Counted from the stretch's first letter, positions 44,372 through 53,846 are shown. The stretch: 64,000 nt of DNA from Candidatus Limihabitans stercoravium (GCA_018715495.1 DVLO01000008.1:1-64000); one strand, 5' to 3'. Notes: generated by a model not told the origin, from the letters alone. Numbers and translations: made by a program.

Positions 44372-44944
44372 ATGACTAACGGCAAGAACACAGCACTGTA
44401 CATCGCAGTAGTTGCGGTGTTCACTGCAATGCTGTCCGGTGGCAAGTTCGCACTGATGGCAATACCCAATGTGGAAGTTGTTACAATTCTGGTTGCATTG
44501 TTTTCCGCAGTTTGGGGGTGGAAGTATTCTATTCCCGCAACGATTATATTTGTAATACTGGAAGTGTTCCTTTGGGGATTCAACACCTGGGTTTTAGAAT
44601 ATTTAATTCATTGGCCCTTTGTTGCGCTGGTGTTCGGTTTGTTGGGAAAGGTTCATTTTAAAAGTAATGCAATGAAACTTATCTGCTTTACTGCCTGCGC
44701 TATGGTCGTTACATTTCTTTTTGGTGTGCAGACCAGCGTTGTGGACACGTTGCTTGCCTACAGCAGCAGTAAGGGGTTCTGGGTGGTAACTAAGGAATTC
44801 TGGTACAGGTTTTCCGTATTGTACCTCAGGGGACTGGTGTTTTTTGTGGTGCACATAATCTCAAATTGCATTCTTTTTACCTGTGCCTATCTTCCGTTGG
44901 AAAAGGTACTTCATTCCATCAAATTAAAGATGCTAAATCAATAA
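44372..44944 (+). CDS. ECF transporter S component, probable cobalamin specificity (CbrT-like)
   Basis: A 190-residue membrane protein with five to six helices, of ECF-type substrate-binding subunits: TALYIAVVAVFTAMLSGGKFALMAIPNVEVVT (in parts) and FSAVWGWKYSIPATIIFVILE are typical of the CbrT/QueT-like group. It would join the shared EcfA/A'/T energising module, which is not in this window. Riboswitch and lipoprotein partner indicate B12 or a precursor as substrate. AAGGAT precedes the ATG. Confidence 0.85.
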   Translation: MTNGKNTALYIAVVAVFTAMLSGGKFALMAIPNVEVVTILVALFSAVWGWKYSIPATIIFVILEVFLWGFNTWVLEYLIHWPFVALVFGLLGKVHFKSNAMKLICFTACAMVVTFLFGVQTSVVDTLLAYSSSKGFWVVTKEFWYRFSVLYLRGLVFFVVHIISNCILFTCAYLPLEKVLHSIKLKMLNQ

Positions 44945-45003
44945 AACTTATTTTCACAAAGTATTTTAAGTGTTTCATCATGGCGTTGCAGCAAAATACT
45001 TTG

Positions 45004-45031
45004 AAAGGCGGTGCGTTGCGCCGCCTTTTTT
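45004..45031 (+). terminator. Terminator of the B12 operon
   Basis: AAAGGCGG-TGCGTTGCG-CCGCCTTT with a T-run. Confidence 0.88.
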
Positions 45032-45076
45032 CGTGCGAAAGTCGTTGTGACAGGCAATCTTTTTGCACGCAGTCTT

Positions 45077-45105
45077 TTGACAAATAACAAAAGGTAATGT
45101 ATAAT
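45077..45105 (+). promoter_or_regulatory. Promoter of proS
   Basis: TTGACA-17-TATAAT, full consensus. The leader is only ~50 bases long, so there is no room for a T-box. Confidence 0.85.
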
Positions 45106-45159
45106 ATTGCGTGATAAGCAAGGAAACAAAATACGTTCCCTTTGTCAAGGAGAAAGACA

Positions 45160-46602
45160 ATGGCAGACAAGAAACAATTTGTTAAAGAAATAGCCGATTT
45201 TAACGAAGATTTTCCTCAATGGTACACCGACGTGGTGTTGAAGACTGAACTTGTAGACTACGGTCCTATCAAGGGTACAATGGTAATTCGTCCTTACGGT
45301 TACGCAATCTGGGAAAACATACAGCGTAATCTTGATGACAGATTTAAAAAGACAGGCCATCAGAACGCCTATTTCCCGTTGCTCATTCCGCAAAGTCTGT
45401 TGCAGAAAGAAGCGGAACACGTTGAAGGTTTTGCTCCCGAAGTTGCAATGGTAACGGTTGCAGGCGGTGAAAAACTTGCCGAACCTTACGTTGTACGTCC
45501 TACCAGTGAAACAATCTTCTGTACAATGTATTCCAAGTGGATAAACAGCTACCGTGATCTTCCCTTGAAGCTCAATCAGTGGGCAAACGCTGTGCGTTGG
45601 GAAAAGACCACAAGACCTTTCCTTCGTACAAGTGAATTCTTGTGGCAGGAAGGTCACACAATCCACGCCACACGTGAAGAATCCATGAAGGAAACAATGG
45701 ACATGCTGTATCTTTACAGAGATTTCGCACGTGAAGTTCTTGCAATGCCCACATTTGTTGGTCAGAAGAGTGAAAAGGAAAAATTTGCAGGTGCAGAAGC
45801 TACATTCGGTATGGAAGCAATGATGCTGGACGGCAAGAGCTTGCAGGCAGGTACAACTCACCACTTCGGTCAGAAGTTCAGCCGTGCTTACGACATCCAG
45901 TTTTTGGACAAGGACGGTACTCACAAGTACGTATGGCAGACAAGCTGGGGCGTTTCCACACGTCTTATCGGTGCACTCATCATGGCTCACGGCGATCAAC
46001 GTGGTTTGGTGTTGCCTCCTATGGTTGCGCCCATTCAGGTAATCGTTGTTCCCGTTGCAATGCACAAGGAAGGCGTCAAGGAAAAGGCTCAGGAAATCGT
46101 GGACGCACTGCTGGCTCAAGGCATCCGTGCTCAGGCTGACTTTACCGACAACTCTCCCGGTTGGAAGTTCAATCAATGGGAAATGAAGGGCGTTCCCGTT
46201 CGTCTTGAAGTTGGTCCCAGAGACATCGAACAGGGCGTAGCAACAGTAGTTACACGTCACAATCTTGAAAAGGGAACTATTTCTCTTGAAGGCTGTGCCG
46301 AAATCGTTGAACAATTGCTCAAAGACGTTCAGAACGCAATGTACGAAAAGGCTCTTGCTTTCCGCAACTCTCACGTAAGAGAAGTCCACAATATGCAAGA
46401 ACTGGAGCAAGCCTTGAACGACAAGTGCTTTGCCAAGGTTATGTGGGATCAGGATCCCGAATGCGAAGCACTGGTTAAAGAAAAGTTGCAGGCTACCGTT
46501 CGTGTAATGCTTGACGACGAAAAACCGTTCGACGACGTTTGTGGCATTTGTGGCAAAAAGAGTGACAACTTGCGTGTAGCTATCATCGCTCGTGCTTATT
46601 GA
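45160..46602 (+). CDS. proS: Prolyl-tRNA synthetase, archaeal/eukaryal type
   Basis: A 480-residue class II synthetase that loads proline on tRNA-Pro. Class II motifs: motif 1 around GTMVIRPYGYAIWENI, motif 2 RWEKTTRPFLRTSEFLWQEGHT (two parts) and motif 3 HGDQRGLVLPP. It lacks the editing INS domain of the ~570-residue bacterial form and has the extra C-terminal zinc-like domain ending CGICGKKSDN and a final tyrosine (RAY), both features of ProS3 enzymes, which are also widespread in Clostridia. AAGGAGA precedes the ATG at 45160; the TTG upstream at 45142 is out of place. Confidence 0.96.
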   Translation: MADKKQFVKEIADFNEDFPQWYTDVVLKTELVDYGPIKGTMVIRPYGYAIWENIQRNLDDRFKKTGHQNAYFPLLIPQSLLQKEAEHVEGFAPEVAMVTVAGGEKLAEPYVVRPTSETIFCTMYSKWINSYRDLPLKLNQWANAVRWEKTTRPFLRTSEFLWQEGHTIHATREESMKETMDMLYLYRDFAREVLAMPTFVGQKSEKEKFAGAEATFGMEAMMLDGKSLQAGTTHHFGQKFSRAYDIQFLDKDGTHKYVWQTSWGVSTRLIGALIMAHGDQRGLVLPPMVAPIQVIVVPVAMHKEGVKEKAQEIVDALLAQGIRAQADFTDNSPGWKFNQWEMKGVPVRLEVGPRDIEQGVATVVTRHNLEKGTISLEGCAEIVEQLLKDVQNAMYEKALAFRNSHVREVHNMQELEQALNDKCFAKVMWDQDPECEALVKEKLQATVRVMLDDEKPFDDVCGICGKKSDNLRVAIIARAY

Positions 46603-46635
46603 TACTCTAAGTTGGATTTGACGAATAATCAGCTT

Positions 46636-46664
46636 AAAAAGGCAGTGGAATTTCCCCTGCCTTT
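46636..46664 (+). terminator. Terminator of proS
   Basis: AAAAGGCAG-TGGAATTTCCC-CTGCCTTTT. Confidence 0.85.
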
Positions 46665-47270
46665 TACTTTGTGTTGTATATGTTTGTGTCGGGATGCGAT
46701 TTGTATTGTGGTGTTAAATCTTTTCTTCGTGCAACTTAGCAAATAAAACCATTCGTAAGAAAAAAAATCGTAAAAAATAGTAACACATTTCTGCTAAATA
46801 CATACAATACTTAATATCAACGTCCTGTTGATTCAACAAAATTCAACTTGAAGTTGGAACAAGTCAGCACAAATGTAACAAAAATTGCTTGAAAATAGCC
46901 AAAATTCCTGCATTTGGCAGTAAAAATGCAAAAAAAATGCTGAAAACATGTTGAAAATGCTTGCAAAGTAAAAAAAATTGTGGTAACATTTCAACATTAA
47001 CAACCAAGAGAGTCAAATGGGGTTTGTTAAATTGAAAAAAAATTAACAGGTATTCTCGGCGTTGAAGCGATTAGTCTGAAACTTAATACACAAGTTTTTT
47101 GGTAACTCAGAATCATCTCTGTTTACGCTTCGCCATCCTTTTTTTCGGTTTGACAAGTCTGTAAGGTTGTTTTCTGGGTTTTTTTGTTACACTGAAAACC
47201 CATCCGCCTGTTAGTCAACGTTACAAACGTTTACTATATTTATTTTGAAATTTTTATGGAGGTAACGAAT
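46665..47270 (+). other. Long leader region of the opp operon
   Basis: No gene. A candidate promoter is TTGCAA-17-TAACAT with TG extension (46961-46989), giving a leader of about 275 bases. The leader holds a hairpin GGGTTTT/AAAACCC around 47176-47203. The bases 46740-46960 are strongly A-rich. No known riboswitch was recognised. Confidence 0.45.
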
Positions 47271-49508
47271 ATGAAGAAAGTAAAGTTGCTCGTTGCGATG
47301 TTGCTTGTTCTCATCATGGCTGTGCCATTTGTTCTTACTGCTTGTAAGCCTTCGGGACAAGTTGACCTCAACGACGTTGTGGAGAGAACAGACTATACGT
47401 CGGTATACGATAAGATCGGTTCTAAGGTTACCATTGATATGGTCGAAGAAGATTCTAAAGGTTTAGCCTACGCTACAGTTGACGGAGTTAAGTACGAACT
47501 TGGTATGGACTTCCTGTCCATGGCAATGGTTTACAACACTTCCGTACCTGAAGGTAGTGAAGAGTACGAAACCAAGGAAGACGTCTACAACGAATGGTGG
47601 AAGCTGTACATCCAGAGATGGAATATGCTTGTTCCCGAAGTTCCCTTGTATTCAAATATTTACTACGATGTTTACAACAAGGAAATTGAAGGGCTTGTAA
47701 CAACTCCTTACTGGACACCATCTACGGCTATTGTAGGTGCTACAACTAAAGACTCCGCAGGCGTTGTAAACATGGGTGACGTCACAGACTTGTCCGGTTC
47801 TTTCCGTAACTCAAGTTTCGGTAAGGCTGCTCCTGGTGCAGCTGACCTTGCTGTACAAGAGTTGACAAGTGGTTACAGCACACTTTACACTGATATGAAC
47901 GGTGCTTTCCACTTTGCAGACGGATCTACAATCACCAATGAAGTCGCAGGTAAGCAGTATCAACTCAAATCAGCAGCAGTACTTGCTAAGGCTCCAGAAA
48001 CTTCAACTGACGCTGAAGGTAACATCACATACAAACTTACCATCAATTCCGGATTGAAGTTCAGTGATGGTTCTGCAATCACTGCTAAAAACTACGTTGC
48101 TTCCGTATTGGCATACAGCACAAAGGTTATGGAGGCTGCCGGCGGTAGTGCATCCTCAGGTATGTACTATGTGGGTTACGAAAAATTCAATGCAAACGTT
48201 ACAGGCGGAGCAAGTGCGGTATTCTCTGGTATCAGATTGCTTAGCGACACTGAATTCTCTGTTACTATTTCTAAAGATTACGCAAACTATTACTACGTAG
48301 ACACATATGCAAGTTTCTCACCCGTTCATATGGATATGTACTTTAAGGGTGCGGACATTAAGGACGATGGTAATGGATGCTATATCACAGAACCGTTTTA
48401 TGCAAGCAGCGAAAAGGACGGAATCAAGACTTACGCAATGGCTGAAGTAATCAAGAGCAACATAAACAACACTGACGCTTCGGCAATTCCGTATTCAGGT
48501 CCATATGTAGTTTCTAAGTATGATGCAAGCACTAAGACAGCAACTCTTACTAAGAACGAATACTATACAGGTGACCACCGTGGTAGTGCAGCTATCCAGA
48601 CAATCACATACAACAAGATTGTTTCTGAAACACAGTTGGATCAGCTGAAACAAGGTGAAATTGATATTCTTGCAGGTGTAACAGGTGCTACAGATACAGA
48701 AGCTGCACTTGCTTTGACAAAGGGCGCAGATGCTAAATTTGCAGAAACTCACTATGACCGTGCAGGTTACGGTAAGTTGGCATTCGTTTCCGACTTCGGA
48801 CCTACAATGTTCAAGGAAGTAAGACAAGCTGTTATTTACACAATTAACCGTGAAAAGTTTGCTACAGACTTTACAGGCGGACACGGTGCTGTCGTTCACG
48901 GACCTTACTATACAGGATCTGCACAGTATCAGGCTGTAAAGGATGAAATCAAGTTGAGTACTTACAACCTCAGTGCAGAAAGTGCAATCAAGGTTCTTGA
49001 AGAGGGCGGCTGGATTTACAACGGCGAAGGCAAAGAATTCGATGCATCCAAGGACGCTGTACGTTACAAGAAGTTGAGCGGTTACGAATTGTCTTACGAC
49101 AACCTGAACTTTGCATCTACAGACAACAAGTACAAGACAGTCAAGATTGATGGCGAATACTACATGCCATTGGTAATCAACTGGACAGGTACACAACCCA
49201 ACGAAGTTACAGACCTGCTGATTACAGCATGGCAAACTTCTAAGACTGCAACATCCGACATCGGTATGTACATCACTTACAAATCAGGTGAACTCGACAC
49301 AGCATTGTACGGTGACTATTACCAGATGGCAGAAAGTGGTTTCAATGGAACAGCTCGTTGCGGCGCTGTAAACTTTGCAACAGGATTTACAAGTTCTATT
49401 TACGACTACTCGTTCAACTGGACAATCAATCCTGACTTGTATGCACAGGGCTACAACATGAACATGTTCATGGACGAAGCAGACTTCTTCTCTAATTATT
49501 CCAAGTAA
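47271..49508 (+). CDS. oppA: Oligopeptide ABC transporter, substrate-binding lipoprotein
   Basis: A 745-residue extracellular solute-binding protein of family 5 (SBP_bac_5), tethered by the lipobox VLTAC (cysteine ~25). Features: TYKLTINSGLKFSDGSAITA (the classic KFSDGTPLTA segment), YSGPYVVSKYDASTKTATLT, ITYNKIVSETQLDQLKQGEI and MFKEVRQAVIYTINREKFAT. Normal OppA is ~540 residues; the excess is mainly an N-terminal stretch of ~200 residues before the binding domain. GGAGGT lies ahead of the ATG at 47271. First gene of an operon with two permeases, two ATPases and a small membrane protein; substrates are presumably peptides. Confidence 0.92.
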   Translation: MKKVKLLVAMLLVLIMAVPFVLTACKPSGQVDLNDVVERTDYTSVYDKIGSKVTIDMVEEDSKGLAYATVDGVKYELGMDFLSMAMVYNTSVPEGSEEYETKEDVYNEWWKLYIQRWNMLVPEVPLYSNIYYDVYNKEIEGLVTTPYWTPSTAIVGATTKDSAGVVNMGDVTDLSGSFRNSSFGKAAPGAADLAVQELTSGYSTLYTDMNGAFHFADGSTITNEVAGKQYQLKSAAVLAKAPETSTDAEGNITYKLTINSGLKFSDGSAITAKNYVASVLAYSTKVMEAAGGSASSGMYYVGYEKFNANVTGGASAVFSGIRLLSDTEFSVTISKDYANYYYVDTYASFSPVHMDMYFKGADIKDDGNGCYITEPFYASSEKDGIKTYAMAEVIKSNINNTDASAIPYSGPYVVSKYDASTKTATLTKNEYYTGDHRGSAAIQTITYNKIVSETQLDQLKQGEIDILAGVTGATDTEAALALTKGADAKFAETHYDRAGYGKLAFVSDFGPTMFKEVRQAVIYTINREKFATDFTGGHGAVVHGPYYTGSAQYQAVKDEIKLSTYNLSAESAIKVLEEGGWIYNGEGKEFDASKDAVRYKKLSGYELSYDNLNFASTDNKYKTVKIDGEYYMPLVINWTGTQPNEVTDLLITAWQTSKTATSDIGMYITYKSGELDTALYGDYYQMAESGFNGTARCGAVNFATGFTSSIYDYSFNWTINPDLYAQGYNMNMFMDEADFFSNYSK

Positions 49509-49523
49509 TTAAGTGTGTTAAAG

Positions 49524-49606
49524 GTAGGGGCGACACCTTATGGCGTTGTCCCTACTGTTTGCGCACAGCAAGTTACAAAATAAGACAATTTGTATCTCGC
49601 TGTGCG
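49524..49606 (+). other. Two intercistronic hairpins between oppA and oppB
   Basis: Hairpin 1 (49524-49555): GTAGGG...CCCTAC with a TTAT loop. Hairpin 2 (49562-49606): CGCACAGC...GCTGTGCG. Neither has a T-run. In other SBP-first operons such structures protect the upstream mRNA and lower expression of the distal genes; that function is inferred here. Confidence 0.6.
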
Positions 49607-49636
49607 TAAATAAACTGATTTAAAACGGAGGACAGT

Positions 49637-50668
49637 ATGGCTAGATATATAATAAAGCGTATATTGTATATACTACTAGTGTTTATTATATTGTCGTTTT
49701 TGGTTTTCGCAATATACAACATGATACCTAACGACAAGGCAGCAGCACAGGCTCGTGCTGAAGTAGCCGCAAATAAAAATCTCAAATATGAAGAAAGATA
49801 TTTGTATTGGCAGCGTACGTATGGGCTAGATGGTAATCTTTTTCAACGCTATTTTCGTTGGTTGGGACTTTATCCTTACACAGCAGTCGACGGTAGTGTG
49901 GGTGCCTTAAACGGAATGTTGCAGGGCAATCTGGGAAGTTCGATAGATAATGGCAGACCTGTTGCTGACTTAATCAAGGAACCAATGAAAAACACAATTT
50001 TCATGAACATATTTGCAACAGTTCTTGCTTTGGGAATTACAATTCCTTTGGGCATCTTCTGTGCTGTAAAGCGTGGTTCTAGGCGTGACGTTGTAGTGCA
50101 GATAGGAACAATTGTCGGTTACAGTATGCCTGTATTCATTGTTGCGATACTGTTCATATGGCTGTTTGCGGTAGTATTGGGGATTTTCCCCGTTTCGGGG
50201 ATGGAAACACCTGGTAATAACTTTACGGGATTTCGTGCTTTTCTGGACAGAATGTACTACATGGCATTGCCTTTGATTGTAATGACATTCTGTTCGTTGG
50301 GCGGTATGACAAGATATGTCCGTGCATCCATGATTGAAGCGTTGTCTCTTGACTGCATCCGCACAGCACGTGCTAAAGGTGTCAAGGAATCGGTGGTTAT
50401 TTACAGCCATGCTTGGCGTAATGCCTTGATTCCCATTGTAACACTGGTAATCGGTTGGTTCTTGAGCATTTTCTCAGGCTCAATCATGATTGAAAACATT
50501 TTCGCCTACAACGGTATCGGCAAGGTGTATTTTACAGCATTGCAAAATTCCGACAACGAAGTAGTTCTTGCACTGCAGATGTTCTACATCTTCATTGCTT
50601 TGGCAGGCAACCTTGTAGTTGACCTTGCTTACGGATTTATTGATCCACGTATTCGTGTGTCTAAATAA
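49637..50668 (+). CDS. oppB: Oligopeptide ABC transporter permease, OppB/DppB type
   Basis: A 343-residue permease with six membrane helices. The start MARYIIKRILYILLVFIILS and the long first outer loop (YWQRTYGLDGNLFQRYFRWL, LQGNLGSSIDNGRPVADLI) are typical for OppB. The EAA loop that docks to the ATPase is SMIEALSLDCIRTARAKGVK. GGAGG ahead of the ATG. Pairs with the OppC-type permease whose gene follows in 14 bases. Confidence 0.95.
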   Translation: MARYIIKRILYILLVFIILSFLVFAIYNMIPNDKAAAQARAEVAANKNLKYEERYLYWQRTYGLDGNLFQRYFRWLGLYPYTAVDGSVGALNGMLQGNLGSSIDNGRPVADLIKEPMKNTIFMNIFATVLALGITIPLGIFCAVKRGSRRDVVVQIGTIVGYSMPVFIVAILFIWLFAVVLGIFPVSGMETPGNNFTGFRAFLDRMYYMALPLIVMTFCSLGGMTRYVRASMIEALSLDCIRTARAKGVKESVVIYSHAWRNALIPIVTLVIGWFLSIFSGSIMIENIFAYNGIGKVYFTALQNSDNEVVLALQMFYIFIALAGNLVVDLAYGFIDPRIRVSK

Positions 50669-50682
50669 GGAGGTGACAACAC

Positions 50683-52722
50683 ATGTCAGATAAAAAGTTA
50701 AATAATATTGACGAATCTAATGTTGTTGTCGATCAGGAACAGACAGCGGACAACAACGAAGTTCAGGCTGAACAGACTGAACTTCAAAAAAAGAACTTCT
50801 TTGCTTCAGTCGGATCGGGCATTGCTAATATCGGCAAGACTGTTTGGCGCTGGATCAAGCGTGCTTTCATGGGTTCACACAAAGAGTTGACTGAAACGGA
50901 AAAATTTAATGTAGAAAACATCGAAAGTCCATTGAAACAGATGACTAAGGAATTCTTCCGACGCAAGATTGCAGTTGTTGCATTGGTAGTGCTTGTGTGT
51001 ATGTTTGCATTTGTGTTTATCGGACCATTGTTTGTTCCGATGGATGTAAATTACACGGATACATTGCAACAAAATATTGCCCCCAATTACACAATGATGA
51101 AAGTGCCTAATGCATTGAAAAATGATATTAAGTCAATTTCAAGTTTTTCAAACTTCTCAGTTGGGTTGAGCAACAGTGGTAAGATGTACATCTGGGGAGA
51201 CACTAAACTAAGATTGGCTGGTGTAGATCTTGCAGATTTTCCTGAGGAAATAAAGGATGACAATGTTGCTTTTGTTTCTGCGGGCAAAGATCACATTGTT
51301 GCAATCACCAAGGAAGGTAAAGTAGTTGCTTGGGGTGCTAACAGTAACGGACAGTACGGCCACACAACAGCAATAGGTGCGGTTGAGATGCCGGAAGAGC
51401 TCATTAGCGGCACTATAGATCCATCGCAGGTTTCTCAGTTGGTTTGTGGATATCAGGTAACTGCGATTGTAATGAAAGACGGTTCGGTTTATGTTTGGGG
51501 TAACGGAGGTACAGTAAAAAATCTTGCTGAAATCGCCCAAATGACTAACGTTGCTAAAATTGAATTCAGTACTGCAACAGCGATGGCCATTCTTAAAGAT
51601 GGTACATTCACCACTGGAAGTAAAGATTATTTTACAAGCGTAGTGTCTTCTGTGAATGGCACTTCCAGTAGTTTGTCCGGTTATTTGAATGGACGTGAAG
51701 TAATAGATGTTGTGGCGGCAGACTATTCGATTGCTTTGCTGCTTGACGGCAACGAACTTGTAATGTCTGGTGTTTTTGAAAACAATGAAGACAAGATCCC
51801 GCAATTGCCCGAAGGAGAGTATTTCACTCAAATTGATGCTGGAACAAGGCATTATGTGGGTGTTACAAATAAAGGTAATTGTTACGGTTGGGGACACAGT
51901 TTCTACGGTCAGGCTGGATTCGATCCGGATAGTGGTGCATCCAAGGTTTTTGCCGGTGCAATGCAGACTTATGTGGTAAACGAAAGTGATGATTTGATCG
52001 CAACTCATGGGCTCAAGGGCTACTTGATGGGCACTGACGGTTCCGGAAGAGATATATTCACACGTATAGTACATGGTGGTAAGATGACAATGACAGTCGG
52101 TGCTGTAGCCGTTATCGTATCCTCCATCATTGCTATAATCATTGGATGCTTGTCCGGCTACTTTGGCGGTTGGGTAGATATGTTGTTGATGCGTATAACT
52201 GAAATTTTTGCATCAATTCCATTCCTTCCTTTCGCAATGATGCTTTCACTGGTAATCAGAAACTACCCTGTTGACGAAACAACTAGAATTGTAATCATCA
52301 TGGTTATGCTGGGATTGTTGAGTTGGACGGGGCTTGCCCGTATGATAAGAGGTCAGGTTCTTGCCGAACGTGAAAAAGAATTTGTAATTGCCGCCAAGGC
52401 TATGGGTATAAAAGAAAATAGAATCGCATTTAAACATATTCTTCCCAATGTAATTTCGGTAATTTTGGTAAGTATGACACTGTCCTTTGCAGGATGTCTG
52501 TTAACAGAATCTTCGCTGTCGTACCTTGGATTCGGCGTTCAGCAACCACAACCTACCTGGGGTAATATGTTAAACGGTGCAAACAATAGTATTGTTATTC
52601 AAAATTATTGGTGGCAATGGCTTTTCCCCGCTCTATTTTTGGCGATTGCAACGATATCTATCAATATTATAGGTGATACGTTGCGTGATGTACTGGATCC
52701 CAAGAGTTCGTTGGATAAGTAA
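50683..52722 (+). CDS. oppC: OppC-type ABC permease with an inserted RCC1-like beta-propeller
   Basis: A 679-residue permease, over twice the usual ~300. The cytosolic N-terminus (~1-92) is acidic. TM1 is at ~95-118 (IAVVALVVLVCMFAFVFIGP). Residues ~150-443 are not OppC: they form seven repeats of the RCC1 type, each ending in a Gly/Trp-Gly turn (GKMYIWGD, GKVVAWGANSNGQYG, GSVYVWGN, GTFTTGS, NELVMSG, GNCYGWGHSFYGQAG, DDLIATH) after an alternating VSAGKDHIVAITK-like strand pair. Normal OppC resumes with LMGTDGSGRDIFTRIVHGG, then helices 2-6 and the EAA loop EKEFVIAAKAMGIKENRIA. The propeller therefore sits on the outer face. Seven repeats are what a closed propeller needs. AGGAGGTGA precedes the ATG. 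Confidence 0.92.
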   Translation: MSDKKLNNIDESNVVVDQEQTADNNEVQAEQTELQKKNFFASVGSGIANIGKTVWRWIKRAFMGSHKELTETEKFNVENIESPLKQMTKEFFRRKIAVVALVVLVCMFAFVFIGPLFVPMDVNYTDTLQQNIAPNYTMMKVPNALKNDIKSISSFSNFSVGLSNSGKMYIWGDTKLRLAGVDLADFPEEIKDDNVAFVSAGKDHIVAITKEGKVVAWGANSNGQYGHTTAIGAVEMPEELISGTIDPSQVSQLVCGYQVTAIVMKDGSVYVWGNGGTVKNLAEIAQMTNVAKIEFSTATAMAILKDGTFTTGSKDYFTSVVSSVNGTSSSLSGYLNGREVIDVVAADYSIALLLDGNELVMSGVFENNEDKIPQLPEGEYFTQIDAGTRHYVGVTNKGNCYGWGHSFYGQAGFDPDSGASKVFAGAMQTYVVNESDDLIATHGLKGYLMGTDGSGRDIFTRIVHGGKMTMTVGAVAVIVSSIIAIIIGCLSGYFGGWVDMLLMRITEIFASIPFLPFAMMLSLVIRNYPVDETTRIVIIMVMLGLLSWTGLARMIRGQVLAEREKEFVIAAKAMGIKENRIAFKHILPNVISVILVSMTLSFAGCLLTESSLSYLGFGVQQPQPTWGNMLNGANNSIVIQNYWWQWLFPALFLAIATISINIIGDTLRDVLDPKSSLDK

Positions 52723-52733
52723 GGAGGTATAAA

Positions 52734-53846
52734 ATGGCATTACTAGAAGTAAAAAATCTTCATACTTATTTTGAAACTCGTAAGGGTACCGTCAAGGCGG
52801 TAAACGACGTATCGTATACCGTCGAACCGGGCAGAACGCTTGGTGTTGTGGGCGAAAGCGGTAGCGGTAAGTCGGTATCGGCAATGAGCATATTGCAACT
52901 GCTGGATGGCAACGGCTACATTGCAGGCGGAGAAATACTGTTCAACATCGAAAAGGATGGTGAGCAACACATAGTTGATCTTACTAAGTTAAAGGCAGAA
53001 ACCAAGGAAAAACATCACGGTAAGAAACAACAGCCTTCCGATGAAAACACAGATACTGCAGGTCTTAGCATGTATGACATCAGAGGAAATTACATTTCGG
53101 TAATTTTCCAGGAACCCATGACAAGTTTGAATCCGGTGTTTACAATTTCCAGACAGTTGAGTGAACCTTTTATCATTCACCAGCACCTCAGCAAAAAAGA
53201 GGCTGCCAAGAAAGCTGTCGAGATGCTTGCGGCAGTACAAATTCCCAACCCCGAAGAGGTTGCAAGACAGTATCCTCACCAACTTTCGGGTGGTATGCGT
53301 CAGCGTGTCATGATTGCAATGGCGCTGGCTTGTAAGCCAAAGATCCTGATTGCGGATGAACCTACAACAGCTTTGGACGTTACTATACAGGCGCAGATAT
53401 TGCACCTGATGAATGAGTTGCAACGTGAAAACGGCACATCAATCATCTTCATTACTCACGACCTGGGCGTAATCAATCAGATGGCGGACGACGTAGTTGT
53501 AATGTACTGCGGGCAGGTTGTGGAAAAGGCCCCTGCAAGAGTTATTTTCTCCAATTGTAAGGTGAGTCACCCTTATACCGAAGGTCTGATGTATTCTATT
53601 CCACGTATAGACAACATTACAGACAGGCTTGAACCTATTCCTGGAACTGTACCTCACCCGTTGGCACTGCCTAAGGGATGTAAATTTGCTCCCCGTTGTA
53701 AGTATTGCACGAAAAAGTGTATGGAAGAGGAACCCACATTGCAAGAGGTTGCACCAAATCAATTGGTAAGATGTTTTTATCCCGACAAGGAGGTGAGGAA
53801 GAGTGAACAACACAAGAAAGAAGTTGTTATCAATAAAGAATCTTAA
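52734..53846 (+). CDS. oppD: Oligopeptide ABC transporter ATPase, OppD type
   Basis: A 370-residue ATPase that powers the permease pair from the cytosol. Walker A GESGSGKS (~40-47), Q-loop FQEPMTSLNP (~125-134), signature LSGGMRQR, Walker B KILIADEPTTALD, H-loop THDLGV, and the oligopeptide C-terminal domain with cysteines (CKFAPRCKYCTKKC). A hydrophilic insertion of ~40 residues (72-113, with KEKHHGKKQQPSDEN) precedes the Q-loop, smaller than but in the same place as that of OppF. GGAGG before the ATG; overlaps OppF by 44 bases. Confidence 0.95.
   Translation: MALLEVKNLHTYFETRKGTVKAVNDVSYTVEPGRTLGVVGESGSGKSVSAMSILQLLDGNGYIAGGEILFNIEKDGEQHIVDLTKLKAETKEKHHGKKQQPSDENTDTAGLSMYDIRGNYISVIFQEPMTSLNPVFTISRQLSEPFIIHQHLSKKEAAKKAVEMLAAVQIPNPEEVARQYPHQLSGGMRQRVMIAMALACKPKILIADEPTTALDVTIQAQILHLMNELQRENGTSIIFITHDLGVINQMADDVVVMYCGQVVEKAPARVIFSNCKVSHPYTEGLMYSIPRIDNITDRLEPIPGTVPHPLALPKGCKFAPRCKYCTKKCMEEEPTLQEVAPNQLVRCFYPDKEVRKSEQHKKEVVINKES

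Noticed and set aside
45106-45159. T-box leader for proS
   Set aside because: The leader is only ~50 bases and lacks the T-box sequence.
45145-46410. Long minus-strand reading frame opposite proS
   Set aside because: It mirrors the codons of a well-conserved gene; content is C/F/H-rich shadow translation.
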